A DNA stretch of 64,000 bases from Halogeometricum sp. S3BR5-2. GTDB lineage: Archaea > Halobacteriota > Halobacteria > Halobacteriales > Haloferacaceae. Numbering within the stretch: position 1 is the stretch's first letter; each line of letters opens with the position of its first letter. The DNA is taken from NCBI RefSeq assembly GCF_031624635.1, contig NZ_JAMQOQ010000003.1, positions 186,001 to 250,000 of the forward strand, in the 5' to 3' direction. Positions 18,638 to 28,008 of the stretch are shown here, piece by piece. The notes below the pieces were generated by a model that was not told the DNA's origin, searched no databases, and saw nothing but the letters and a program-made list of their open reading frames with translations. A program made the position numbers and the translations under genes.

Positions 18638-18653
18638 CTGACTGCGTAGTCAG
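18638..18653. promoter_or_regulatory. Inverted repeat upstream of SDR gene
   Basis: CTGACTGCGTAGTCAG has 6-bp arms (CTGACT/AGTCAG) around a 4-base centre and ends 12 bases before the ATG at 18666. The arms share TGACTG with the TetR operator at 3766-3785. Its position over the transcription start suggests a repressor site. Confidence 0.5.
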
Positions 18654-18665
18654 CGCCGAGTGTCA

Positions 18666-19439
<774 letters not shown>

Positions 19440-19472
19440 GCGTTCTTCTCCCTATCGGACGCCCGAGACGGG

Positions 19473-20561
19473 CTACAGCGGTTCGTCGCCCTCGACGATG
19501 CGCTTCGCCCGGTCCCCGAGCGCCGGGACCCGGTCTTCCATCTTCGGGTACATCGGGTCGTCGCTGTTGCCCTCCAAGTGCCGCCGGAAGAACATCTCCC
19601 CGAGACCGGCGAGTTTGTAGACGGCCAGCGCGCGGTAGAACCGCTGGTGCTCGAACTCGATTCCGGTCCGCTCCTCGTATCGGTCGACGAGTTCGCGGCG
19701 CGTCGGGTAACCCTCGCGCTCCATTAACCGCGTCTCCAGTTCCGGTATCGCGGGTTCGGGGTCGTCTGCGTCGCGCCAGTACGACAGCATCCACCCGAGG
19801 TCCGCGCGCGGGTCGCCTAAGGCGCTCATCTCCCAGTCGAAGACGGCGGCGAGTCGGGGAGTCGACTCCGGCGCGTACAGCGCGTTGTCCAGTTTGTAGT
19901 CGCCGTGGACGAGCGACTCGGGGTGGTCCTCGGGGGCGTGCTCGTCCAACCACTCGCCCACCTCGCGGAGGACCGGAACGGAGCGGACTTCGCTCGTCCG
20001 CTCGAACGCCCACGAGAGCTGTTTGCCCCAGCGGTCGACCTGCCGCCGGGTGTAACCCTCAGCGCGCCCGAAATCCCCGAGACCGACCGACTCCGGGTCC
20101 ACCTCGTGAATCGCGGCGAGGGTGTCGACGAGTTCGTAGCCGACGCGTTCGCGGGCCGCCGGATCGCCGAAGCGCTCGGGTTCCGCCTCACGGAGCACGT
20201 CGCCCGCGACGCGCGACATGAGGTAGAAGTCGCTGCCGACGACGTCGTGATTCTCGCAGGCCAGCACCGTCTCCGGGAGGGGTACGGGCGTCCCCTGCAA
20301 TGCGTCCATCACCCGGTACTCCCGAAGCACGTCGTGTGCCGTCTCGGCCGTCTCGCCCGGCGGCGGCCGCCGGAGCACCAACTCACGGTCCCCCCACGTC
20401 ACGAACAGCGTCTCGTTCGAGTGGCCCGCAGGGTGTCGCTCCACCGCGAACGTCGGTTCGGAGCCGAGTTCGTCTTCGAGGTACGCGCGGAGGGCGTCCT
20501 CGTCGACGAGTCGTCGGAAGTAGTCGTCGTCGCCCTCGCCGCCGTCTCCGTCGTCGCTCAT
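19473..20561 (-). CDS. APH-family phosphotransferase (ACAD10/11 or LvaA kinase-like)
   Basis: A 362-residue kinase of the aminoglycoside phosphotransferase fold. The catalytic loop is SLVHGDYKLDNALY (His219, Asp221, Asn226), with metal-binding Asp242 in VFDWEMSALGDPRADLGW. The glycine-rich N-lobe contains HPAGHSNETLFVTWGDRELVLRRPP. This exact pattern is typical of the kinase domain fused to acyl-CoA dehydrogenases in ACAD10/11, and of LvaA, which phosphorylates 4-hydroxyacyl-CoA. It is divergent from an acyl-CoA dehydrogenase starting 73 bases away, supporting a joint role. Antibiotic resistance is unlikely. Confidence 0.88.
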   Translation of the reverse strand: MSDDGDGGEGDDDYFRRLVDEDALRAYLEDELGSEPTFAVERHPAGHSNETLFVTWGDRELVLRRPPPGETAETAHDVLREYRVMDALQGTPVPLPETVLACENHDVVGSDFYLMSRVAGDVLREAEPERFGDPAARERVGYELVDTLAAIHEVDPESVGLGDFGRAEGYTRRQVDRWGKQLSWAFERTSEVRSVPVLREVGEWLDEHAPEDHPESLVHGDYKLDNALYAPESTPRLAAVFDWEMSALGDPRADLGWMLSYWRDADDPEPAIPELETRLMEREGYPTRRELVDRYEERTGIEFEHQRFYRALAVYKLAGLGEMFFRRHLEGNSDDPMYPKMEDRVPALGDRAKRIVEGDEPL

Positions 20562-20634
20562 GTCATCAGTCCCGTTACCGACGATAAGTCCGAAGCGGAA
20601 ATAGATTTACACCGTTCGGTTTCGAGAGTTCGGT

Positions 20635-21849
20635 ATGGAGTACGACGACACGGAGACGGCGGCCGAACTCGCGGAACGCGTGCGGGCGTTCGTCGACGAC
20701 TGCGTCGTCCCGGTGGAGCGAGAGTACCTCGGCGACGGCCCCGTCCCCGACGAGGAGATAGCGGCCCTGCGCGAGGAGGCGCGCGACCGGGACCTGTACG
20801 CGCCGCAGATGCCCGAGGAGTACGGCGGACAGGGGCTGGACTTCCGGGACGTACTCCCGGCGTTCGAGGAGGCGGGGCGCAGTCTCCTCGGCCCGCCGGC
20901 GATGCGCGTCGGCGCGCCGGACGAGGGGAACATGCACACGCTGGAACTCGTCGGCACCGAGGCGCAGAAGGAGGAGTACCTCGAACCCCTCGTCGCCGGC
21001 GAGGTGCGCTCGGGATTCTCGATGACCGAACCCGCGCCGGGCGGCGGGTCGGACCCGAAGATGATTCGGACCGAAGCGCGGAAGGAGGGCGACGAGTGGG
21101 TTCTCGACGGCCACAAGTGGTGGACGACGCAGGGGAGCGACGCCGACTTCTTCATCGTGATGGCGCGCACGGACCCCGAGGCGCACCCCTACGAGGGCAC
21201 CTCGCTGTTCCTCGTCGACGCGGACGCCGACGGCGTCGACGTCGTGCGCGACATCCCGCACGTCGGCGGCGACCTGTTGGGGTCGAGTCACGCCGAGATT
21301 CGCTACGACGAGGTGCGGGTTCCCGAGGGGAACCTCCTCGGGGAGGAGAACCGCGGCTTCGCGCACGCCCAGCAGCGACTCGGGCCGGCGCGCCTGACCC
21401 ACTGCATGCGCTTCGCCGGGATGGCCGCCCGGTCGCTGGAGGTGGCGAAGGCCTACACCGACGAGCGAGAGGCGTTCGGCGGCAGTCTCTCGGAGAAGCA
21501 GTCCGTCCGGTTCACCGTCGCGGAGGCGGAGACGCGCCTGCACGCCGTCCGGACGATGGTGCGGGACGCCGCCGAGCGAATCGCACGGGGCGAGGAGGCG
21601 CGCGTGCCCGTCTCGATGGCGAAGGTGTACGCCGCGAACGTGGTGCAGGAGGTGGTCGACGACTGCCTGCAACTGTGCGGCGGCAACGGCATCGGCAAGG
21701 ATCTCCCCCTCGCGGACTTCTACGAGGACGTGCGCGCGTTCCGCCTCGTCGACGGCGCCGACGAGGTACACAAACGCGTCGTCGCGCGCGACGCCTTCGA
21801 GGACGTGGACCCCTCGCAGGTGGAGGGCATCACGCGGTACGAGGGGTAG
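20635..21849 (+). CDS. Acyl-CoA dehydrogenase family protein (ACAD10/11 or LvaC-like)
   Basis: A 404-residue flavoprotein. FAD-binding motifs are SGFSMTEPAPGGGSDPKMI and HKWWTTQGSDADFFIVMAR; the C-terminal LCGGNGIGKDLPLADFYED follows. Where normal enzymes carry the catalytic Glu (YEGTSEI), this one reads LVDGADEVHKR, with Asp by eye alignment. That variation, and its position back to back with an APH-type kinase, fit the ACAD10/11-LvaC group that removes a phosphorylated 4-hydroxyl group rather than making a simple alpha-beta double bond. Confidence 0.9.
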   Translation: MEYDDTETAAELAERVRAFVDDCVVPVEREYLGDGPVPDEEIAALREEARDRDLYAPQMPEEYGGQGLDFRDVLPAFEEAGRSLLGPPAMRVGAPDEGNMHTLELVGTEAQKEEYLEPLVAGEVRSGFSMTEPAPGGGSDPKMIRTEARKEGDEWVLDGHKWWTTQGSDADFFIVMARTDPEAHPYEGTSLFLVDADADGVDVVRDIPHVGGDLLGSSHAEIRYDEVRVPEGNLLGEENRGFAHAQQRLGPARLTHCMRFAGMAARSLEVAKAYTDEREAFGGSLSEKQSVRFTVAEAETRLHAVRTMVRDAAERIARGEEARVPVSMAKVYAANVVQEVVDDCLQLCGGNGIGKDLPLADFYEDVRAFRLVDGADEVHKRVVARDAFEDVDPSQVEGITRYEG

Positions 21850-21965
21850 GCCGACACCCCTCTCCGGGACGACTCCTGTTTTACACTGCTAAGCGCAGCC
21901 GAGGATTGATTACCAATGCACGAGAGTCGTCAATCGATGACACACAGATTAGCGGAGGCGCGGCG

Positions 21966-22754
21966 ATGAGTTCGGACCGCTTCTCGGTAGCGGGACAGAC
22001 GGCCATCGTCACGGGCGCGTCCAGCGGTATCGGGAAGACCATCGCCGAGCGATTCGCCGCCGAGGGCGCGGACGTGGTCGTCTGCTCGCGCGAACAGGAG
22101 AACGTCGACCCCGTGGCGGAGGGAATCGACGAGCGGAGCGCCGATGAGGGTGAGGGCGGCCGAGCGCTGGCCGTCGAGTGCGACGTCACCGACCGCGACG
22201 CTGTCGACGCCCTCGTCGAGGCCACCGTCGAGGAGTTCGGCGGCCTCGACTGCCTCGTGAACAACGCGGGCGCGTCGTTCATGGCGCCGTTCGACGACGT
22301 CTCCGAGAACGGCTGGGAGACCATCGTCGACATCAACCTCACCGGCACGTACCACTGCACGCAGGCGGCCGGCGAGCACCTGAAGGAGGGCGGCGGAACG
22401 GTCGTCAACTTCGCCAGCGTCGCCGGGACGCAGGGGTCGCCGATGATGAGTCACTACGGGGCGGCGAAAGCGGGCGTCGTCAACCTCACCACCAGTCTCT
22501 CCTACGAGTGGGCCGACGAGGGCGTGCGCGTGAACTGCATCGCGCCGGGGTTCGTCGCCACGCCGGGCGTCGAGTCGCAGATGGGCGTCTCCGCGGAGAA
22601 CATCGACCGCGAGGAGGTGCAGCGTCGCATCGGCACCGCGGAGGAGATAGCCGACATCGCGCAGTTCCTCGCCGCGCCCGCCTCGTCGTACGTCGTCGGC
22701 GAGACGGTCGTCGCGCAGGGCGTCCCGCAGGTGATGGAGACGCCCGAGGTGTAG
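21966..22754 (+). CDS. SDR family oxidoreductase
   Basis: A 262-residue dehydrogenase starting at the ATG at 21966, 116 bases after the acyl-CoA dehydrogenase and on the same strand. The cofactor loop is VTGASSGIGKTIAERF; the active site is NFASVAGTQGSPMMSHYGAAKAGVV with Ser, Tyr and Lys present. The end (SSYVVGETVVAQGVPQVMETPEV) differs slightly from the usual DGG ending. A role as 3-hydroxyacyl-CoA dehydrogenase after the kinase/ACAD step is plausible but inferred from position only. Confidence 0.92.
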   Translation: MSSDRFSVAGQTAIVTGASSGIGKTIAERFAAEGADVVVCSREQENVDPVAEGIDERSADEGEGGRALAVECDVTDRDAVDALVEATVEEFGGLDCLVNNAGASFMAPFDDVSENGWETIVDINLTGTYHCTQAAGEHLKEGGGTVVNFASVAGTQGSPMMSHYGAAKAGVVNLTTSLSYEWADEGVRVNCIAPGFVATPGVESQMGVSAENIDREEVQRRIGTAEEIADIAQFLAAPASSYVVGETVVAQGVPQVMETPEV

Positions 22755-22864
22755 CGGAGGCGGCGGACACGGGTCGACGCGCGACTGACCGGCGCGGCTC
22801 CCTTTTTCAGTATCGAGAATCGGTCCTCAACCGTTAAGTCGTACCTCCGGAGAATGTCTCTCAG

Positions 22865-25486
22865 ATGAGAGAACACAGGGCGGCGGACGGTCCCGCACCG
22901 TCGCTGCGAGCGAGACTCGCCGAACTGGTCTTCGAGCGAACGGGCGGCGAATCCTCCGCTTCCAATTCTGATTCCGATTTCGGTTCCCCAGTCGCCGGGC
23001 GCGACGCCGAGGACTTCTCGGAGGGGTCCATCGACGCCGCGGGTCCCGGCGGCGTAGCCGACACCGCGGCCGATGACGACGGTACGAGCGGATCGAACGG
23101 CGTCGACCGGCGGTCGCGGACCGACCTCGTAGAGGGGTTCGTCGCGGCGGTGGACCGCTGCGCCGACGGCGACCTGAGCGTCCGCGTGGACGTCCCCGAG
23201 GACCCCGAGATGGCGCCGTTGGCCGAGTCGCTGAACCGCCTGTTCGCCGAGTGGCACGAGGCGATGGCCGGCGTCGACGTGTTCACGGAGCAGGTCGCGG
23301 CGTCGACGGAGCGCGTCGCCGGGTCCGTCGCGGACGGCAGGGAGGCGAGTCGGACCGTGGCGGAGTCCGTCGACGACATCGCGCGGGGGGCGACCGAGCA
23401 GAGCGAGAGCATCGGCGCCGTCGCCGACGAGATGCGCGACCTCTCGGCCACGGTGGAGGAGGTGGCCTCCTCGGCCGACGAGATAGCCGCCGCGACGGAC
23501 GACGCCGCGGCGCGCGGACGGCGGACGCGGGACGCCGCCGAGGAGGCCATCGACGGCCTCGACGCCATCGACGAGCAGACCCGGCGGACCGTCTCGCAGG
23601 TGGAGTCGCTGAACGGCCTCATCGACGAGATAACGGGCGTCGTGACGCGGATATCCGACATCGCCGACCAGACGAACATCCTCGCGCTGAACGCCTCCAT
23701 CGAGGCCGCCCGCGCCGACGAGGCGGGCGCCGGGTTCGCCGTCGTCGCCGAGGAGGTGAAGACGTTGGCCGAGGAGACGGCCGAGGCGACCGAGGACATC
23801 GAGGCGGCCATCGACGAGATACGCGCGCAGTCGGCCGAGACGGTCGAGGGCATCGGCGAGGCCAGAGAGCGCGTCGCCGCCGAGAGCGGAACCATCGAGG
23901 AGGCGCTGGGGTCGCTGGACCGCATCGTCGAGGACGTGACGGAGACGAACGCCAGCGTCCGCGAGATAAGCGACGCGACCGACTCGCAGGCGGCGACGGC
24001 CCAAGAGGTCGTCGGGCAGACCGACGAGGTGGGCGCCATCAGCGAGGAGACGGCGGCGGGGGCGACGACGGTGGCGAGTTCGGCCCGGCGGCAGACCACC
24101 TCGCTGTCGGAGGCGATGACGAGCGTCAACGCGCTGGCCGAGCAGGCCGACGTGCTGCGGGCGACGCTGGACGGCTACGACCTCGACGGAGCGACGGCGA
24201 CGACGGCGGCGACGAGCCGGACCGCCGTCGACTTCTGGCACGGGATGTCGGGGTCGAAAGCCATCCTCTTAGAGGAGTTCGCGGCGGAGTTCAACGAGTC
24301 GAACCCGGACGTGCGCGTGGAGATGTCGCCGAAGGGAAGCTATCGGGGAGCGTTCGAGGCGACGATGGCCGCCGCGCGGTCGGGGTCGCCGCCGACGGTG
24401 GCGCAGGTGTTCGAGGTCGGAACGCAGCGTGCGCTCGACAGCGGCGTCTTCACGCCCGTCGAGTCGGTGCTTCCCTCGGAGGCGTCGACCGACGACCTCG
24501 TCCCGGCCATCGCCAACTACTACCGCGACGACGGAACGCTGTGGTCGATGCCGTTCAACAGCTCCAACCCGGTGTTGTACTACAACGCCGAGGCGTTCGA
24601 GCGGGCGGGGCTGGACCCCGAGAACCCGCCGGAGACGTTCGACGAACTGACGGCGGCCGCCGAACGGGTGGTCGAACGCGGCGTCGCCGACTACGGGGCG
24701 ACGTGGGCGAACTACGGCTGGTTCCTCGAACAGTGGTTCGCGGCGGCGGGCCGGACGCTCGTGGACGCGGAGAACGGGCGGTCCGGGCGGGCGACGACGT
24801 CGAACCTGACGAGCGACACCGGCGAGCGCGTTCTGCGGTGGTGGGCCGACCTCGCGCGGAGCGGACTGCTGTTCGACGCCGGCATCGAGGCGCGCGGGAA
24901 GGCGCGGGAGGCGTTCCTCGACGGCGACGCCGCGATGCTCGTCGATTCGAGTTCGACCACGCTCTCGGTCGTGGAGGGCGCCGAGGAACGCGGCTTCACG
25001 GCCGCCGTCGGGAAGTTCCCCGCGCCGGGCGAACGCGAGGGCGTGGTCGTCGGCGGCGCCTCGCTGTGGGTCGCCGAGGACGCCCCCGCCCGAGAGCAGG
25101 AGGCCGCCGGCCGCTTCCTCGCGTGGCTGACCGAACCCGAGCAGCAGCGGCGGTGGCACCAGCGGACGGGCTACTTCCCGGTGCACGCCGACGCCGAACG
25201 GATGCTCCGGCGCGAGGGGTGGTTCGACGAGCACCCCGCCTTCGCCGTCGCCTTCGAGCAACTGAACGAGACGCGCGACAGTCCGGCGACGCGCGGCGCC
25301 CGCATCGGCCCGTTCAGCACGGTTCGGAGCATCGTCTCCGAGGGCGTCTCCGAACTGGTCGCGGGGCGCGAGGTGGAGCGGACGCTCCGCGAGATGGACG
25401 AGCAGGTCACGTACCGCCTCTCGGAGTACGCCGGGGCCGAGGCTCGGTCCGGACCCGGCGCTCGGAGCGACGGCGAGAGTCGGTAG
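22865..25486 (+). CDS. Soluble chemotaxis transducer fused to UgpB-like binding protein
   Basis: An 873-residue fusion. No signal peptide or membrane helix is visible. Residues about 85-135 look HAMP-like, and residues about 135-445 are an MCP signalling coiled coil with a clear hairpin tip ([20 protein letters not shown], residues 262-281, then [16 protein letters not shown]) for CheA/CheW. Residues about 455-830 are a periplasmic-type sugar-binding protein fold closest by eye to UgpB, the glycerol-3-phosphate binder: [58 protein letters not shown]. The binding domain must therefore be in the cytoplasm. It may sense an internal metabolite such as glycerol phosphate. The gene stands alone. 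Confidence 0.9.
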   Translation: MREHRAADGPAPSLRARLAELVFERTGGESSASNSDSDFGSPVAGRDAEDFSEGSIDAAGPGGVADTAADDDGTSGSNGVDRRSRTDLVEGFVAAVDRCADGDLSVRVDVPEDPEMAPLAESLNRLFAEWHEAMAGVDVFTEQVAASTERVAGSVADGREASRTVAESVDDIARGATEQSESIGAVADEMRDLSATVEEVASSADEIAAATDDAAARGRRTRDAAEEAIDGLDAIDEQTRRTVSQVESLNGLIDEITGVVTRISDIADQTNILALNASIEAARADEAGAGFAVVAEEVKTLAEETAEATEDIEAAIDEIRAQSAETVEGIGEARERVAAESGTIEEALGSLDRIVEDVTETNASVREISDATDSQAATAQEVVGQTDEVGAISEETAAGATTVASSARRQTTSLSEAMTSVNALAEQADVLRATLDGYDLDGATATTAATSRTAVDFWHGMSGSKAILLEEFAAEFNESNPDVRVEMSPKGSYRGAFEATMAAARSGSPPTVAQVFEVGTQRALDSGVFTPVESVLPSEASTDDLVPAIANYYRDDGTLWSMPFNSSNPVLYYNAEAFERAGLDPENPPETFDELTAAAERVVERGVADYGATWANYGWFLEQWFAAAGRTLVDAENGRSGRATTSNLTSDTGERVLRWWADLARSGLLFDAGIEARGKAREAFLDGDAAMLVDSSSTTLSVVEGAEERGFTAAVGKFPAPGEREGVVVGGASLWVAEDAPAREQEAAGRFLAWLTEPEQQRRWHQRTGYFPVHADAERMLRREGWFDEHPAFAVAFEQLNETRDSPATRGARIGPFSTVRSIVSEGVSELVAGREVERTLREMDEQVTYRLSEYAGAEARSGPGARSDGESR

Positions 25487-25746
25487 CGCGGACGGCGCCG
25501 TCGCTCCCGGGTCGATTTCATGAAAGTAGGAGTGAGCGGCAGCGGCGTGCGCGTCAAGTACCCCTACCCGTCGCGCCCGCGTACCGCCGCTCGTTCACCG
25601 TACCAACACGTACGTGAGATTGAATAAAAGTCTTGTGTCGGTGTCCGCCGCGTGTCTGACGCGGAGGAGCCCTCTCGACGGCGAATTCGTGTGAACCGGT
25701 CGCAGGGCCACACCGTTTACCACCCTCCCGTCCGTCGGCCGAGAGG

Positions 25747-26592
25747 ATGCTCCAAAACGAGAGCGACACGTTCGATATCGGCGGCGAACTGACGGTCCAC
25801 CGACTCGGGTTCGGCGCGATGCGACTCACCGGCGAGGACATCATCGGCCGCCCCGACGACGAGGCCGACGCCGAGCACGTCCTCCAGACGGCCGTGAACC
25901 TCGGCATCGACTTCGTCGACACCGCGGACTCCTACGGGCCGGGCGTGAGCGAACGCCTCATCCGCGAAGCCCTCGCGCCGTACCCGGAGGACCTCGTGGT
26001 GGCGACGAAGGGCGGCCTCCTCCGCAACCGCGACGGCGATTGGCTCCCCCGCGGGGACCCCGACCACCTCCGCAACGCGCACCTCTGCAGTCTGGACCGT
26101 CTCGGCGTCGAGACGATAGACCTCTACCAGTACCACCGACCCGACCCGGACGTCGACTTCGAGGAGTCGGTGACGGCGCTGGCCGAACTGAAAGACGAAG
26201 GCGTCATCGAACACGTCGGGCTCAGCAACGTCAGCGTCGAGCAGTTGGAGACGGCGCGGGACATCGTCGACATCGCGACGGTGCAGAACCGCTTCAACCT
26301 CGGTCACCGAGACGACGACGACGTGCTGGCGGCCTGCGAGGACTACGACATCGGGTTCATCCCGTGGTCGCCGCTCGCGGCGGGCGACGTCGACGAGAAG
26401 TCCGACGCCCTCGCGGACGTGGCCTCGGAACGCGACGCGACGGAGTACCAGGTGATGCTGGCGTGGTTGCTCGAACACTCGCCGGTGACGCTGCCCATCC
26501 CCGGGACGGCCGACGTCGAGCACCTGAAGCAGAACGTCGGCGCGACGCACCTCGACCTGACGGACGAGGAGATGTCTCGGCTGGACGAGTAA
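25747..26592 (+). CDS. Aldo/keto reductase
   Basis: A 281-residue NADPH-dependent TIM-barrel reductase starting at ATG 25747. The catalytic tetrad can be seen: Asp and Tyr in FVDTADSYGPGVSE, Lys in VVATKGGLLR, His in LYQYHRPDPDV. The cofactor end segment is TLPIPGTADVEHLKQNVGA. The substrate is unknown; the family reduces aldehydes and ketones. It stands alone after a 260-base gap holding nothing recognisable apart from a 10-bp palindrome (CACGTACGTG, 25607-25616). Confidence 0.93.
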   Translation: MLQNESDTFDIGGELTVHRLGFGAMRLTGEDIIGRPDDEADAEHVLQTAVNLGIDFVDTADSYGPGVSERLIREALAPYPEDLVVATKGGLLRNRDGDWLPRGDPDHLRNAHLCSLDRLGVETIDLYQYHRPDPDVDFEESVTALAELKDEGVIEHVGLSNVSVEQLETARDIVDIATVQNRFNLGHRDDDDVLAACEDYDIGFIPWSPLAAGDVDEKSDALADVASERDATEYQVMLAWLLEHSPVTLPIPGTADVEHLKQNVGATHLDLTDEEMSRLDE

Positions 26593-26728
26593 CGAGTCGA
26601 CGCCGTCGCTGTCGGGCGTCGGTCGGCGGAAAAAGTCGTTCGTGCGGCGTACCGCGGAACATCGAACGCGGGGACGGCACGCGCGTGCGTTCGATGGTGT
26701 CAGCGGAGGACCGAGTCGAGAGCGCCGT

Positions 26729-27130
26729 TCAGGCCGACGCTTCGGTTTCGGTGTCGGTCTCGTTCTCGACGTTGATCGTCTCGTTCTCCTCGGGGATGTC
26801 CGTCTCTTCCATCGTCTCGTTCTCCACGGAGGAGTTCTCCTCGGATTCGTTCATCATGGAGTCCTCTTCGGTCTCGTTCATCATGGAGTCTTCTTCGGTT
26901 TCCTCCATCATGGACTCTTCCTCGGTCTCCTCCATCGTGGACTCCTCTTCGGTCTCCTCCATCATGGAGTCCTCCTCGGTGGCTTCCATCTCGGCCGTCG
27001 TCTCCTCGCTCGCCGAGGTCGTAACTTCCGTACCTGTACCCGCTTCGCCCGCGCCGCCGGAACCCGAGCACCCTGCGAGTAGCATGAGCGCCGCGACGAG
27101 TCCGGCAGCCACGATCTTTCTATCTACCAT
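26729..27130 (-). CDS. Lipoprotein with Glu/Met repeats
   Basis: A 133-residue secreted lipoprotein. Signal: MVDRKIVAAGLVAALMLLAGC, lipobox Cys21. The mature part is almost entirely low-complexity: about six tandem units of 9-10 residues of the type EETEEDSMM (residues about 50-95), then Asn/Glu-rich sequence with possible N-glycosylation sequons (NES, NET, NSS). The start at ATG 27130 gives the lipobox at the right distance; the longer frame is not protein-like. Acidic Met-Met pairs could bind metal, but no family is recognised. Composition is extreme even for haloarchaea. Confidence 0.7.
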   Translation of the reverse strand: MVDRKIVAAGLVAALMLLAGCSGSGGAGEAGTGTEVTTSASEETTAEMEATEEDSMMEETEEESTMEETEEESMMEETEEDSMMNETEEDSMMNESEENSSVENETMEETDIPEENETINVENETDTETEASA

Positions 27131-28008
27131 CGAATCGGCCGACGGCGGCGAGGAATAAAGGCCCCGGCGCCCGTTGCGAGCGGTTTCACCGTTTCGAGTG
27201 CAAGAGGGCGAAACAGGCGCGCTTAGGTCGCTACAAACCGTGAGACAGTCCCTCAAGACGCGGAGCAATCGCTGTCGAGTTCGCGATCCGAAAGGAAAAC
27301 GCCGGGGTGGGGAGCCCGGCTAGCAGTCGGGGGCGCGCCGCGCCGGACGGTCGTCCGGGCACCGAGCGCGACCGCGCGTGGAACGTCGATGGGGATGTGA
27401 CGTCGCGCGGACGTGGGCTGATGCGGGAATCGGACAAACACAGTGAGTCGCTGGGGATGCGACGGGGGTGAACTCCCGGGGATGCGGGATGGGGATGCCG
27501 TCGTGGGGACGGCGGGACGGGAGTTCGGGCCGGTGCCCGGAGTGGGGTCCTCCAGACCGGCAGTGGTCGTCCGGAACCGCGCGCTGTGTCGACTGACGAT
27601 GGCTCGGACCCTCGGTGCGCGTCTGAGCGGCGGCGGGTGATGCGGCCGCGACGCGGCGATGAGCGTCCTTACGCTGCCATCGATAGGTACGACAACGGCC
27701 ACGGATAAAGTGGGTGACACTCGTTACGGTCACTTCCACTGTTTCAGGACTGTTCCGCGGGACACGCCGCCCTTAACCGATTAGAAATAATAACTGTTTC
27801 AACTACGCCGGCGACCTGTAGCGAAATACCGCTCGAACGAGCGCAGAGCGCCCGCATAGCGAGCAATTTCTGCTCGCCACACGTGACTAAGATAGCGAAC
27901 TTCAGCTTCGTACGACCGATTTAGCATCACATTATACTGATATTCCAACAGTATCCAGTAAGTTTTTCAGTCGAACGCCACGACAGTACGTACGACAGGA
28001 ACCGAAAG
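27131..28008. other. Gene-free stretch with G-rich repeats and a promoter region
   Basis: About 880 bases without a convincing gene. The middle (27380-27520) is G-rich, with four copies of GGGGATG at 27391, 27453, 27478 and 27491 plus one GGGGACG variant. ORFs across it have Pro/Arg/Ser-rich products unlike haloarchaeal protein. I could not match it to RNase P or SRP RNA. From about 27770 the sequence turns AT-rich and probably holds the promoter of the calcium-repeat gene at 28009. Confidence 0.5.

Noticed and set aside
19473..20561. Aminoglycoside resistance gene
   Set aside because: The kinase has the APH fold, but its motif set and acyl-CoA dehydrogenase neighbour fit ACAD10/11-type metabolic kinases better.
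22765..22780. GGCGGACACGGGT resembling part of the origin box
   Set aside because: Only about ten bases match and it breaks off at GGTGGTGT; likely chance in GC-rich DNA.
27253..27720. Long minus-strand ORF in the 880-base gap
   Set aside because: The product is rich in Pro, Arg and Ser with no acidic bias, and the GGGGATG repeats drive its composition. No start signal or family.
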